This document shows positions 17,133 through 26,226 of a stretch of DNA of 64,000 nucleotides, in pieces. Source of the DNA: Asticcacaulis excentricus CB 48 (GTDB taxonomy: Bacteria; Pseudomonadota; Alphaproteobacteria; Caulobacterales; Caulobacteraceae); NCBI RefSeq assembly GCF_000175215.2, contig NC_014817.1, positions 462,501 through 526,500 of the forward strand, in the 5' to 3' direction. Under the pieces are notes generated by a model. The model worked only from the letters and a program-made list of their open reading frames with translations. It was not told the origin of the DNA and did not search any database. A program made the translations under genes and the position numbers. Within the stretch, counting starts at the first letter, position 1. The number at the start of each line of letters is the position of its first letter.

Positions 17133-17683
17133 TCATTCCTGCCGGTCAGGCCGGCCGCAGCACCGTTGAGGGCTACGATCCCAAGGTCCACGACAAGTTC
17201 TTTGAGGCGGTGTCCTCGGAACTGAACGAGAAGGGGTTCCTCGTCGCTTCGGCCGACGATGTCATCACCTGGGCGCGCACCGGCTCGCTGATGTGGATGA
17301 CCTTTGGTCTGGCCTGCTGCGCCGTGGAAATGATGCAGGCGTCGATGCCGCGGTATGACATGGAGCGCTTCGGCATGGCGCCGCGCGCTTCACCGCGTCA
17401 GTCGGACCTGATGATCGTCGCCGGCACGCTGACCAACAAGATGGCACCGGCTCTGCGCAAGGTCTATGACCAGATGCCCGATCCGCGCTATGTCCTGTCG
17501 ATGGGCTCGTGCGCCAATGGCGGCGGCTATTACCACTATTCCTACAGCGTCGTGCGTGGCTGCGATCGAATCGTGCCGGTCGATGTCTATGTGCCGGGCT
17601 GCCCGCCGTCGGCCGAAGCGTTGCTTTATGGTCTTCTTCAGCTTCAGAAGAAGATCCGCCGCAACGGCACGATCCGCCGTTAA
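17123..17683 (+). CDS. nuoB: NADH-quinone oxidoreductase subunit B (N2 cluster)
   Basis: Peripheral complex I subunit that binds the terminal 4Fe-4S cluster N2, which reduces quinone. The 186-residue product shows all four ligands: adjacent Cys65-Cys66 in GLACCAVEM, Cys130 in GSCANGGG and Cys160 in PGCPPSAEAL. The start at 17123 follows a perfect AGGAG and lies inside the end of nuoA; an upstream in-frame start is weaker. Confidence 0.98.
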   Translation: MGVIIPAGQAGRSTVEGYDPKVHDKFFEAVSSELNEKGFLVASADDVITWARTGSLMWMTFGLACCAVEMMQASMPRYDMERFGMAPRASPRQSDLMIVAGTLTNKMAPALRKVYDQMPDPRYVLSMGSCANGGGYYHYSYSVVRGCDRIVPVDVYVPGCPPSAEALLYGLLQLQKKIRRNGTIRR

Positions 17684-17698
17684 GAGGGATTTTACGGA

Positions 17699-18313
17699 AT
17701 GTCTGAAGAAAAATTCCTCAAGATCGCCGAACAGGCCCGCGCCGACTTCAAGGACGCGCTGATCGACGTTATCCACGCCTTTGGCGAGCTGACGCTGGTG
17801 GTGGAGCGTGAGCGCATCGTCGAAGTGCTGAGCAAGCTGCGCGCCGAACCCTACCGCTTCCATCAGCTCATCGACCTGTGCGGGGCCGACTATCCGAAGC
17901 GCGAGCGTCGTTTCGACGTCGTCTATCACCTGCTGTCGCTGACGCAGAACCTGCGCTTGCGCGTCAAGGTAATGACCGATGAAACCGTGCCGGTGCCAAC
18001 CGTGCGCAGCGTCTATCCGAACGCCGACTGGTACGAGCGCGAAGCCTTCGACATGTACGGCATGCTGTTTTCGGGGCAGCCGGACCTGCGCCGTATCCTG
18101 ACCGACTATGGTTTCTCCGGCCATCCGCTGCGCAAGGACTTCCCGATGACGGGCCACGTCGAAGTGCGCTACGACGAAGAGCAGAAGCGCGTCGTGTACG
18201 AACCGGTCAAGCTGGTTCAGGAATTCCGTCGTTTCGACTTCCTGTCGCCATGGGAAGGGGCCTCCTACGTCCTTCCGGGCGATGAGAAGGCTGCCAATCC
18301 GAACAAGGCGTAG
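17699..18313 (+). CDS. nuoC: NADH-quinone oxidoreductase subunit C (30 kDa)
   Basis: Hydrophilic arm subunit. The 204-residue product has the 30-kDa signature WYEREAFDMYGMLF followed by RRILTDYGFSGHPLRKDFP. NuoC and NuoD are separate genes here, unlike the fused nuoCD of enterics. The C-terminus (DFLSPWEGASYVLPGDEKA) is typical of alphaproteobacterial and mitochondrial homologues. Confidence 0.97.
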   Translation: MSEEKFLKIAEQARADFKDALIDVIHAFGELTLVVERERIVEVLSKLRAEPYRFHQLIDLCGADYPKRERRFDVVYHLLSLTQNLRLRVKVMTDETVPVPTVRSVYPNADWYEREAFDMYGMLFSGQPDLRRILTDYGFSGHPLRKDFPMTGHVEVRYDEEQKRVVYEPVKLVQEFRRFDFLSPWEGASYVLPGDEKAANPNKA

Positions 18314-18322
18314 AGGGTTATC

Positions 18323-19582
18323 ATGGCTGAAGACATCAAAACCCCGCTGTCCTCCTTCGTCGATCCCCGCACCGGGGCCTTCGAAGAGGTCGAGGCACGC
18401 GCCAACTTTGACGACCGCAAATTCACCATCAATTTCGGCCCGCAACACCCGGCGGCCCACGGCGTTCTGCGTCTGGTGCTCGACCTTGACGGGGAAATCG
18501 TCGAGCGTGTCGATCCGCATATCGGCCTGCTGCACCGCGGCACCGAAAAGCTTATGGAATATCGCACCTATTTGCAGAACACGCCCTATTTCGACCGCCT
18601 CGACTATGTGGCGCCGATGAATCAGGAGCATGCCTTCTGTCTGGCGATCGAGCGCCTGCTGGGTCTCGAAGTGCCCAAGCGCGCGCAACTGATCCGCGTC
18701 CTGTTCTCGGAAATCGGTCGAATCCTGTCGCACCTGCTGAACATCACCACTCAGGCCATGGACGTTGGCGCTCTGACGCCGCCGCTGTGGGGCTTTGAAG
18801 AGCGTGAGAAGCTGATGGTGTTCTATGAGCGCGCCTGCGGGGCGCGTCTGCACGCCAACTACTTCCGTCCGGGCGGGGTCCATCAGGACCTGACGACGGA
18901 ACTGATCGACGATATTGAACAGTGGTGCAAGGAATTCCCGCGCGCTCTGGCCGATATCGAATCTCTCGTCACGGAAAACCGTATCTTCAAGCAGCGCAAT
19001 GTCGATATCGGCGTGGTCAGCAAGCAGGAAGCCTATGACTGGGGCTTTACCGGCGTCATGATCCGCGGTTCGGGCATCGAGTGGGACCTGCGCAAGTCGC
19101 AACCCTATGAATGCTATGACGAACTCGACTTCGATATCGTCATCGGTAAGAACGGCGACTGCTGGGATCGTTACCTCTGCCGCGTCGAAGAGATGCGTCA
19201 GGCCGTGAAGATCATGGAACAGTGCGTTGAAAAGCTTCGCGTAACCGGCGGTGAAGTCCTGGCAACCGATCACAAGATCACGCCGCCGCGCCGCGCCGAC
19301 ATGAAGAATTCGATGGAAGCCCTGATCCATCACTTCAAGCTGTACACCGAAGGCTTCAAGACCCCGCCGGGCGAAGTCTATGCCGCCGTCGAAGCGCCTA
19401 AGGGTGAATTTGGTGTCTATCTGGTGTCAGACGGCTCCAACAAGCCGTACCGCTGCAAGATCCGCGCGCCGGGCTTTGCCCACCTTCAGGCGATGGACTG
19501 GATGAACCGTGGCCACCTGCTGGCCGACGTGTCGGCCATCCTCGGCTCGCTTGACATCGTGTTCGGGGAAGTGGACCGCTGA
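18323..19582 (+). CDS. nuoD: NADH-quinone oxidoreductase subunit D (49 kDa)
   Basis: Quinone-site subunit related to the hydrogenase large subunit. The 419-residue product has the N-terminal GPQHPAAHGVLRL loop that approaches the quinone headgroup, the conserved HxG region (IGLLHRGTEKL) and the C-terminal segment ending ILGSLDIVFGEVDR. The next gene starts on the last base of its stop codon (TGATG), so translation is probably coupled to the extra membrane protein downstream. Confidence 0.98.
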   Translation: MAEDIKTPLSSFVDPRTGAFEEVEARANFDDRKFTINFGPQHPAAHGVLRLVLDLDGEIVERVDPHIGLLHRGTEKLMEYRTYLQNTPYFDRLDYVAPMNQEHAFCLAIERLLGLEVPKRAQLIRVLFSEIGRILSHLLNITTQAMDVGALTPPLWGFEEREKLMVFYERACGARLHANYFRPGGVHQDLTTELIDDIEQWCKEFPRALADIESLVTENRIFKQRNVDIGVVSKQEAYDWGFTGVMIRGSGIEWDLRKSQPYECYDELDFDIVIGKNGDCWDRYLCRVEEMRQAVKIMEQCVEKLRVTGGEVLATDHKITPPRRADMKNSMEALIHHFKLYTEGFKTPPGEVYAAVEAPKGEFGVYLVSDGSNKPYRCKIRAPGFAHLQAMDWMNRGHLLADVSAILGSLDIVFGEVDR

Positions 19583-19950
19583 TGCAGGGCTTTCAACTCC
19601 AAACCTGGCAAACCTTCCTGCTCGTCCTCGTGTTCCTGGCGGTGGCGCTGGGTTTGCGTTTGTGGCTGGCTAAGGCCGCCTGGGGCTATCACCCCGGCGG
19701 CATGAAGGGCTATTTGCAGGATCTGGTGCTGGAAACCGTCATTTCCTATGCGCCCATGCTACTGATCATCTTTGGCGTCCGCATCTATATCGACGTCAAT
19801 CCGCAGTATGGCCAATCCCCCATGGTGTTTGCCTCCATCGCTGTCGCCGTCGTGTCGATGATGGTCGCGCGGCGCATCCCGCTGGTCAAGGCGGCCAGCG
19901 CGCGCATGATGAAGGCCCGCAACGATCGCTGGGAGGCTTATAAACAATGA
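19582..19950 (+). CDS. Membrane protein of unknown function inserted between nuoD and nuoE
   Basis: 122 residues with hydrophobic segments at about 10-30, 57-72 and 80-97, and a basic C-terminus (ARMMKARNDRWEAYK). It is not a standard complex I subunit. Its ATG overlaps the nuoD stop by one base, which implies translational coupling, and 48 bases separate it from nuoE. Codon use is like its neighbours, so it does not look recently acquired. It could be an accessory or assembly factor, or an unrelated passenger in the operon. I do not recognise a family. Confidence 0.8.
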   Translation: MQGFQLQTWQTFLLVLVFLAVALGLRLWLAKAAWGYHPGGMKGYLQDLVLETVISYAPMLLIIFGVRIYIDVNPQYGQSPMVFASIAVAVVSMMVARRIPLVKAASARMMKARNDRWEAYKQ

Positions 19951-19998
19951 GCCTGCCCGCTTATAATCCTACCGTATCCCAGATGAGAGAGGCCTGAG

Positions 19999-20664
19999 AT
20001 GTCCGTTCGCCGTCTCGCCGCCGTTCAGCCGGATAGCTTTGCGTTCAAGCCGGAAACGCTTGAAAAGGCTAACTGGTGGATTGCCAAGTACCCCGAAAAC
20101 CGCCGTCAGTCGGCGGTCATCCCCATCCTGTGGCTGATCCAGAAGCAGGAGGGCTGGGTGTCGGAACCCGCCATCGCCGTCGTCGCCGAAATGCTCGGCA
20201 TGGCGCGCATCCGCGTGTACGAAGTGGCCACCTTCTACACCATGTTCATGCTGGAGCCGGTGGGCTCGGCGGCGCTGATTCAGGTGTGCGGCACGACGCC
20301 GTGCCAGTTGCGCGGCTCTGAGGCCTTGATGAAGGTGTGCAAGGACAAGATCGGCCCGAAGGACAAGCTGTCGGCTGATGGCAAGTTCTACTGGCAGGAA
20401 GTCGAGTGCCTTGGCGCCTGCACCAACGCCCCGATGGCGCAGATCAACGACTATTTCTACGAAGACCTGACGCCGGACAATCTGGCCCAGATCATCGACG
20501 ATTTCTCGGCGGGTAAGACGCCGAAGACCGGCCCGTACAATGGCCGCTTCACGTCCGAACCTCTGGGCGGCGCAACCACGCTGAAAGACCCGTCGCTGTA
20601 TGACGGTTCGGCAGCCAAGCCGCTCAAAATCCCCAATGCTCCGGAAGCGGAGGTCAAGGCGTAA
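19999..20664 (+). CDS. nuoE: NADH-quinone oxidoreductase subunit E (24 kDa)
   Basis: Thioredoxin-fold subunit carrying the off-path 2Fe-2S cluster N1a. The 221-residue product has four Cys ligands: Cys97 and Cys102 in VCGTTPCQLRG, and Cys137 and Cys141 in ECLGACTNAPM. The helical N-terminal part and a C-terminal Pro/Lys-rich tail match alphaproteobacterial homologues. nuoF begins two bases after the stop. Confidence 0.97.
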   Translation: MSVRRLAAVQPDSFAFKPETLEKANWWIAKYPENRRQSAVIPILWLIQKQEGWVSEPAIAVVAEMLGMARIRVYEVATFYTMFMLEPVGSAALIQVCGTTPCQLRGSEALMKVCKDKIGPKDKLSADGKFYWQEVECLGACTNAPMAQINDYFYEDLTPDNLAQIIDDFSAGKTPKTGPYNGRFTSEPLGGATTLKDPSLYDGSAAKPLKIPNAPEAEVKA

Positions 20665-20666
20665 TC

Positions 20667-21980
20667 ATGGTGGGTATTCTCGAAGACAAGGACCGCATCT
20701 TTACCAACCTCTATGGCTTCCATGACTGGGGCCTCGAGGGGGCAAAGCAACGCGGCTGCTGGAACGCGACGAGGGACATCCTGTCCTACGGGCGCGACTG
20801 GATCATCACCAATGTGAAGAATTCGGGGCTGCGCGGTCGCGGTGGCGCGGGTTTCTCGACCGGTCTGAAGTGGTCCTTCATGCCGAAAGAGGTCAAGGAC
20901 CGTCCGCACTATCTCGTCGTCAATGCTGACGAGTCGGAACCGGGCACCTGTAAAGACCGCGAAATCATGCGCCACGATCCGCACCTGCTGATCGAAGGCT
21001 GCCTGATCGCGTCTTTCGCCATGCAGGCCCACGCCTGTTATATCTATATCCGTGGTGAGTATGTTTTCGAGCGCGAGCGTCTCGAAGCGGCGATTAAGCA
21101 GGCCTATGAGGCGAAGCTGGTCGGCAAGAACAATGTCCACGGCTGGGATTTCGACATCTATGTCCACCACGGTGGCGGGGCCTATATCTGCGGCGAAGAA
21201 ACCGCGCTTCTGGAATCGCTGGAAGGCAAGAAGGGCCAGCCGCGCCTGAAGCCGCCGTTCCCGGCCGGTGCCGGCCTCTACGGCTGCCCGACGACGGTCA
21301 ATAATGTGGAATCCATCGCGGTTGTCGGCACCATCCTGCGTCGCGGTGCGGCGTGGTTTGCCGGTTTCGGCGCGCAAAACAATACCGGCACCAAGCTGTT
21401 CTGCATTTCGGGCCATGTTGAGCGCCCTTGCAATGTCGAAGAGGCCATGTCGATCCCCTTCCGTCAGCTGATCGAAGATCACTGCGGCGGCATCCGGGGC
21501 GGCTGGGGCAATCTGAAGGCGGTGATTCCGGGCGGCTCGTCCGTGCCGATGATCCCGGCTGAACAGTGCGAAAACATGCCGATGGATTTCGACACCCTGC
21601 GCGGCCTGGGCTCCGGCCTCGGCACGGCGGCGGTGATCGTGATGGACAAATCGACTGACCTCATCAAGGCCATCGCGCGTCTCAGCTACTTCTACAAGCA
21701 CGAATCCTGTGGTCAGTGCACGCCCTGCCGCGAAGGTACGGGCTGGATGTGGCGCGTGATGGAGCGCATGGCTAAGGGCGATGCGGACCCCAAGGAAATC
21801 GACATCCTGCTGGACGTGACCAAACAGGTTGAAGGCCACACCATCTGCGCGCTGGGCGACGCGGCGGCCTGGCCGGTTCAGGGCCTGATCCGGCACTTCC
21901 GTCACGAAATTGAAGACCGGATTGCCCTATATCGTTCGTCGAAGGGTAATTTCGCCGGACATTCGATTGCGGCAGAGTAG
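20667..21980 (+). CDS. nuoF: NADH-quinone oxidoreductase subunit F (51 kDa)
   Basis: Binds NADH and FMN and the 4Fe-4S cluster N3; it is the electron entry point of complex I. The 437-residue product shows the nucleotide-binding GRGGAGFSTGLKW, the FMN region ESEPGTCKDRE, and N3 ligands Cys348, Cys351 and Cys354 in ESCGQCTPCREG with Cys394 in TICALGD. The next gene, an unrelated TM2 protein, starts nine bases downstream. Confidence 0.98.
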   Translation: MVGILEDKDRIFTNLYGFHDWGLEGAKQRGCWNATRDILSYGRDWIITNVKNSGLRGRGGAGFSTGLKWSFMPKEVKDRPHYLVVNADESEPGTCKDREIMRHDPHLLIEGCLIASFAMQAHACYIYIRGEYVFERERLEAAIKQAYEAKLVGKNNVHGWDFDIYVHHGGGAYICGEETALLESLEGKKGQPRLKPPFPAGAGLYGCPTTVNNVESIAVVGTILRRGAAWFAGFGAQNNTGTKLFCISGHVERPCNVEEAMSIPFRQLIEDHCGGIRGGWGNLKAVIPGGSSVPMIPAEQCENMPMDFDTLRGLGSGLGTAAVIVMDKSTDLIKAIARLSYFYKHESCGQCTPCREGTGWMWRVMERMAKGDADPKEIDILLDVTKQVEGHTICALGDAAAWPVQGLIRHFRHEIEDRIALYRSSKGNFAGHSIAAE

Positions 21981-21989
21981 GGGACGGTC

Positions 21990-22430
21990 ATGCGGGGCAA
22001 GGTACTCTCATTCAGCGATGCCACGGGTCAGGGGTTGATCAGTGGCGATGACGGTCAGCGCTACAGCTTTTCGCGCGCCGATCTGATGGGCGGTGCCCGC
22101 TCCGTAGCAGCCGGTATGGCGGTGGATTTCGAAGGCTCTGAAGGCGTTGCCGTCAGCGTCTACGTCATCAAGTCCGGCATCCCTGACAAAAACAAATGGG
22201 TGGCCGCCCTCCTGACCTTCTTCTTCGGGATCTGGGGCGTCCACAAATTCTATCTCGGCAAGACCAATGCCGGCATTATCATGCTCGCTTGCGGCACGAT
22301 TGGCTGGTTCCTGATTCTGCCGGGTCTGGCGGTGGCGTTCATCTCTTTCATCGAGCTGATCATCTACCTGTTCAAGTCCGAACAACAGTTCCACGAAGAC
22401 TATGTCGCTGGCGACAAGTCCTGGTTCTGA
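21990..22430 (+). CDS. TM2-domain protein with N-terminal cold-shock-like domain
   Basis: 146 residues in two parts. Residues 1 to about 60 (MRGKVLSFSDATGQGLISGD..YSFSRADL) look like a cold-shock/OB-type nucleic-acid-binding fold; the pattern G-x-V-x-x-x-x-x-x-x-G-x-G-x-I-x-x-x-D-G is characteristic. Residues 69 to about 135 form a TM2 domain: WVAALLTFFFGIWGVHKFYLGK, a Gly-rich turn, then a second helix. TM2 proteins are small inner-membrane proteins of unknown function. It is placed between nuoF and nuoG, nine bases after nuoF and 37 before nuoG, and is likely co-transcribed. A link to complex I is not shown. Confidence 0.85.
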   Translation: MRGKVLSFSDATGQGLISGDDGQRYSFSRADLMGGARSVAAGMAVDFEGSEGVAVSVYVIKSGIPDKNKWVAALLTFFFGIWGVHKFYLGKTNAGIIMLACGTIGWFLILPGLAVAFISFIELIIYLFKSEQQFHEDYVAGDKSWF

Positions 22431-22467
22431 CGGTTCGGAATGCTTTTTTGTATGAGGTTTGAGGCAG

Positions 22468-24531
22468 ATGCCGATAGCTAAAGTCAATGGTGTCGAGGTC
22501 GAGTTCGAACCCGGCATGACCGTGCTTCAGGTGGCGGAGCTGGCGGGTGAGGAGATTCCCCGTTTCTGCTACCATGAGCGTCTGTCGATCGCCGGCAACT
22601 GCCGTATGTGCCTCGTCGAGGTGAAGCCCGGACCGCCGAAGCCGCAGGCTTCGTGTGCGCTGCCGGCCGCCGACGGTCAGGAAATCTTCACCAACACGCC
22701 GATGGTCAAGAAGGCGCGCGAAGGGGTGATGGAGTTTCTGCTTATCAACCACCCGCTCGACTGTCCCATCTGCGATCAGGGCGGTGAATGCGACCTTCAG
22801 GATCAGGCCATGGGCTATGGCCGCGATGGTTCGCGCTATCAGGAAAATAAGCGCGCCGTTGAAGAAAAGTATCTTGGGCCGACGATCAAGACCTTTATGA
22901 CGCGCTGCATCCAGTGCACGCGCTGCGTCCGCTTCTCGACCGAAGTGGCCGGTGTCACCGAAATGGGCATGATTTCGCGCGGCGAAAACGCCGAGATTAC
23001 CTCCTATCTCGAACAGGCCGTGTCGTCGGAACTGTCGGGCAATCTCAATGATCTGTGCCCGGTCGGAGCCCTGACGCACAAGCCATGGTCGTTCAACTAC
23101 CGCCCGTGGGAACTGCAAAAGGTCGAAACCATCGACGTGCATGACGCGCTGGGCGCGCACATTCGTATCGACTATCGCGGTTCGACCGTCCTGCGCGCCC
23201 TGCCGCGCCTGAAGGACGACATCAACGAGGAATGGCTGTCGGACAAGTCGCGCTACGCCGTCGATGGTCTGAGCCGTCAGCGTCTCGACCGTCCCTATGT
23301 GCGCAAGAACGGCAGCCTGACCCCGGCCTCGTGGGATGAGGCGCTGGACGCTGTGGCGGACAAGCTGCAAGCGACGTCTGCGGACAAGGTCGGCGTGATC
23401 GCCGGTGACCTTCAGGACGCCGAAAGCCTGAAAGCGGCTAAGGACCTGTTCACTTCACTGGGCGTCAAAAACCTTGATTGCCGTCAGGCGGGCGAAGCCT
23501 TCGGTCCGGTCTCGGCCAACACGCCGCGCGAAGCCTGGTTGTTTAATTCCGGCATTGCCGGTATCGAAGAGGCCGATGTCATACTGCTGATCGGCACCAA
23601 TCCGCGCCTCGAAGCGCCGCTGATCAATGCGCGCATCCGCAAAGCGTGGCTCAAGGGCAAGACTCAGGTCGCCGTGATCGGCGAAGCCTGTGATCTGACC
23701 TACGATTACGCGCACTTAGGAACCGGCGCGAAGGCGCTGAAAGATTTTAAGAAATCGGCTTTCCGTGACCTGTTGAAGGATGCGAAAAAGCCCGCCGTGC
23801 TGATCGGTTCCGGAGCGGTGTCGGGCGAAGAGGGTGCTGCCGTGCTGGCCCTGATCGCCAGCGAAATCCTCAAGCCCTACAATGTGGTGCGCGAAGACTG
23901 GAACGGTTTCAACATCGTCCATCAGGCCGCCGCGCGCGTCGCCGGCCTCGACCTCGGCTTCGTGCCGGGTGAGGGCGGGCTGGATACGCAAGGCATCCTG
24001 AACGGTAGGCTGGACGTCGTGGTCCTGCTGGGTGCCGATGAAATCGACACGGCCAAGCTCAAAGGGTCGTTCGTGGTCTATGTCGGCTCGCACGGCGATG
24101 TCGGGGCTTCGGCGGCGGATGTGATCCTTCCGGGCGCGGCCTATACCGAAAAGTCGGGCCTCTACGTCAATATGGAAGGCCGCGTGCAGATTTCCGAACG
24201 CGCCGTCTTCCCGAAGGGCGAGGCGAAAGAGGACTGGGCAATCTTCCGCGCCCTGTCGGCCAAGCTGGGTAAGACCCTGCCTTACGACAGCCTGTCGGAC
24301 CTGCGCCACGCCCTGATCACCGATCATCCGACCTTTGGCCGCATCGACGCGCGCCCGACGCCCAAGGCGTTCGACGTGGCGATACTGGGGGCTAGGGGCG
24401 AGATCACCGGCGAAACCTTCGCCAGCACTATCAAAGACTTCTACCTGACCAACCCCATCGCGCGGGCGTCCGTGGCCATGGCCGATATTTCGGCCACCCG
24501 GTCCGGTCCGGTGAGCCTGGCGGCGGAGTAA
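22468..24531 (+). CDS. nuoG: NADH-quinone oxidoreductase subunit G (75 kDa)
   Basis: Largest hydrophilic-arm subunit, a chain of iron-sulfur clusters. The 687-residue product has the N-terminal 2Fe-2S ligands Cys34, Cys45, Cys48 and Cys63, the His-Cys3 cluster (His95, Cys99, Cys102, Cys108) and the next 4Fe-4S site (Cys147, Cys150, Cys153, Cys197). The rest is the degenerate molybdopterin-oxidoreductase domain without cofactor ligands. I begin at the ATG at 22468, preceded by two GAGG stretches; a TTG three codons earlier is less likely. Confidence 0.97.
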   Translation: MPIAKVNGVEVEFEPGMTVLQVAELAGEEIPRFCYHERLSIAGNCRMCLVEVKPGPPKPQASCALPAADGQEIFTNTPMVKKAREGVMEFLLINHPLDCPICDQGGECDLQDQAMGYGRDGSRYQENKRAVEEKYLGPTIKTFMTRCIQCTRCVRFSTEVAGVTEMGMISRGENAEITSYLEQAVSSELSGNLNDLCPVGALTHKPWSFNYRPWELQKVETIDVHDALGAHIRIDYRGSTVLRALPRLKDDINEEWLSDKSRYAVDGLSRQRLDRPYVRKNGSLTPASWDEALDAVADKLQATSADKVGVIAGDLQDAESLKAAKDLFTSLGVKNLDCRQAGEAFGPVSANTPREAWLFNSGIAGIEEADVILLIGTNPRLEAPLINARIRKAWLKGKTQVAVIGEACDLTYDYAHLGTGAKALKDFKKSAFRDLLKDAKKPAVLIGSGAVSGEEGAAVLALIASEILKPYNVVREDWNGFNIVHQAAARVAGLDLGFVPGEGGLDTQGILNGRLDVVVLLGADEIDTAKLKGSFVVYVGSHGDVGASAADVILPGAAYTEKSGLYVNMEGRVQISERAVFPKGEAKEDWAIFRALSAKLGKTLPYDSLSDLRHALITDHPTFGRIDARPTPKAFDVAILGARGEITGETFASTIKDFYLTNPIARASVAMADISATRSGPVSLAAE

Positions 24532-24537
24532 GAGCAT

Positions 24538-25623
24538 ATGACAGACGCTAATTTCTGGGCCGGTCCGTGGGGCTGGACGATCATCACCATCGGGCAGGCC
24601 CTCGCCGTTATTGTCGGCGTGATGGTCTCGCTGGCCTTCCTGCTGTGGGGTGACCGCAAGGTGTGGGCCGGCGTGCAGATGCGCAAAGGACCGAACGTCG
24701 TTGGTCCCTTCGGCCTGATGCAGTCCTTCGCCGACTTCTTCAAGTTCGTGCTGAAGGAAGTGATCATCCCCGCCGGGGCTGACAAGCCGGTCTTCCTGAT
24801 TGCACCGCTTCTGACCTTCGTTCTGGCCTTCATGTCGTGGGCGGTCATTCCGTTCGCGCCGGGCTGGGTGGTGTCGAACATCAATGTCGGCATCCTCTAC
24901 CTGTTCGCCATCTCGTCGCTCGGTGTCTATGGCATCATCATGGGCGGCTGGGCTTCGAACTCAAAATACCCCTTCCTCGGCGGCCTGCGCTCCGCCGCGC
25001 AGATGGTGTCCTACGAAGTGTCGCTGGGCTTCATCATCATTACGGTTGTGCTGCTGGCCGGGTCGATGAACCTGTCGGACATCGTCAACAAGCAGGCGGG
25101 GGGCTTCTGGAACTGGAACTTCCTCGGCGGCGGCGGGCTTCTGGGCCTTGGCATCATCAAGCTGCCGGTCATGTTCGGTATGATGGTCATGTTCTATATT
25201 TCGGCTCTGGCCGAAACCAACCGTCCTCCGTTCGACCTGCCCGAAGCCGAATCCGAGCTGGTCGCCGGCTATCAGGTCGAATATTCCTCGACGCCGTACC
25301 TGTTGTTCATGATCGGTGAATACGCCAACATCGTGCTGATGTGTGCGATGATCACCATTCTGTTCTTCGGCGGCTGGCAATCGCCCATCCCGATGGACTC
25401 GATCATTGCCCCCGGCACGCTGGCCTACACCCTGATCAGCCTCGGCTGGTTCATCCTCAAGGTGGTGTTCTGGTTCATCATGTTCGCCATCGCCAAGGCC
25501 ATCGTCCCGCGCTACCGCTACGATCAGCTGATGCGTCTGGGCTGGAAGGTCTTTCTGCCCCTGTCTCTCGTTGCCGTCGTTATCATCGCGGCCTACCAGG
25601 TTTTCGGAGGTAATTTCGCATGA
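24538..25623 (+). CDS. nuoH: NADH-quinone oxidoreductase subunit H
   Basis: Membrane subunit linking the quinone pocket to the proton pumps. 361 residues, about eight hydrophobic segments, with the conserved charged loops RKVWAGVQMRKGPNVVGPFG and ETNRPPFDLPEAESELVAGY. The stop overlaps the nuoI start (ATGA). Confidence 0.98.
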   Translation: MTDANFWAGPWGWTIITIGQALAVIVGVMVSLAFLLWGDRKVWAGVQMRKGPNVVGPFGLMQSFADFFKFVLKEVIIPAGADKPVFLIAPLLTFVLAFMSWAVIPFAPGWVVSNINVGILYLFAISSLGVYGIIMGGWASNSKYPFLGGLRSAAQMVSYEVSLGFIIITVVLLAGSMNLSDIVNKQAGGFWNWNFLGGGGLLGLGIIKLPVMFGMMVMFYISALAETNRPPFDLPEAESELVAGYQVEYSSTPYLLFMIGEYANIVLMCAMITILFFGGWQSPIPMDSIIAPGTLAYTLISLGWFILKVVFWFIMFAIAKAIVPRYRYDQLMRLGWKVFLPLSLVAVVIIAAYQVFGGNFA

Positions 25624-26111
25624 TCGGCCGTCTTGTCCAAGCCGCCAAGGGCGCGCTGCTGCTTGACTTCGTCGGGGCCACGGGCCTTGCCGTGAAATAT
25701 ATGTTCAAGCCGAAGAAGACCATCAACTACCCGTTCGAGAAGGGGCCGATCAGCCCGCGCTTCCGCGGTGAGCACGCCCTGCGTCGGTATCCCAACGGCG
25801 AAGAACGTTGCATCGCCTGCAAGCTGTGCGAAGCCATCTGCCCGGCTCAGGCCATCACCATCGAGGCCGAGCCGCGCGAAGACGGGTCGCGCCGCACGAC
25901 GCGCTACGACATCGATATGGTGAAGTGCATCTATTGCGGCCTGTGTCAGGAAGCTTGTCCGGTCGATGCCATCGTCGAAGGCCCGAACTTCGAATTCGCT
26001 ACCGATACGCGCGAAGAGTTGTACTACGACAAGTCGAAACTGCTGGCCAATGGCGACCGCTGGGAGCGCGAGATTGCACGCGCCCTCGAACTGGACGCAC
26101 CTTACCGCTAA
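25620..26111 (+). CDS. nuoI: NADH-quinone oxidoreductase subunit I (23 kDa)
   Basis: Ferredoxin-like subunit with the two 4Fe-4S clusters N6a and N6b. The 163-residue product has two CxxCxxCxxxCP motifs: Cys64, 67, 70 and 74, and Cys103, 106, 109 and 113. The amphipathic N-terminus anchors it to the membrane arm. It overlaps nuoH by four bases. A 115-base gap follows, the largest within the operon core. Confidence 0.98.
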   Translation: MIGRLVQAAKGALLLDFVGATGLAVKYMFKPKKTINYPFEKGPISPRFRGEHALRRYPNGEERCIACKLCEAICPAQAITIEAEPREDGSRRTTRYDIDMVKCIYCGLCQEACPVDAIVEGPNFEFATDTREELYYDKSKLLANGDRWEREIARALELDAPYR

Positions 26112-26226
26112 TTGAGCCTATGAATATCCACCGATTCCGTAAGGATATGCCTTGCGGGATCACAGTCTGAGGGGCTAGGGAGCGATCCCGAACCCGCAAA
26201 GTAGAGAAGGGGCGGAGGTCCCGATC

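Noticed and set aside
17390..19333. 647-codon open frame antisense to nuoB-nuoD
   Set aside because: Spans three well-supported genes on the other strand and has no recognisable domain; a codon-bias shadow.
26130..26180. 16-codon frame between nuoI and nuoJ
   Set aside because: No Shine-Dalgarno and no compositional signal; a short chance frame in the 115-base gap.
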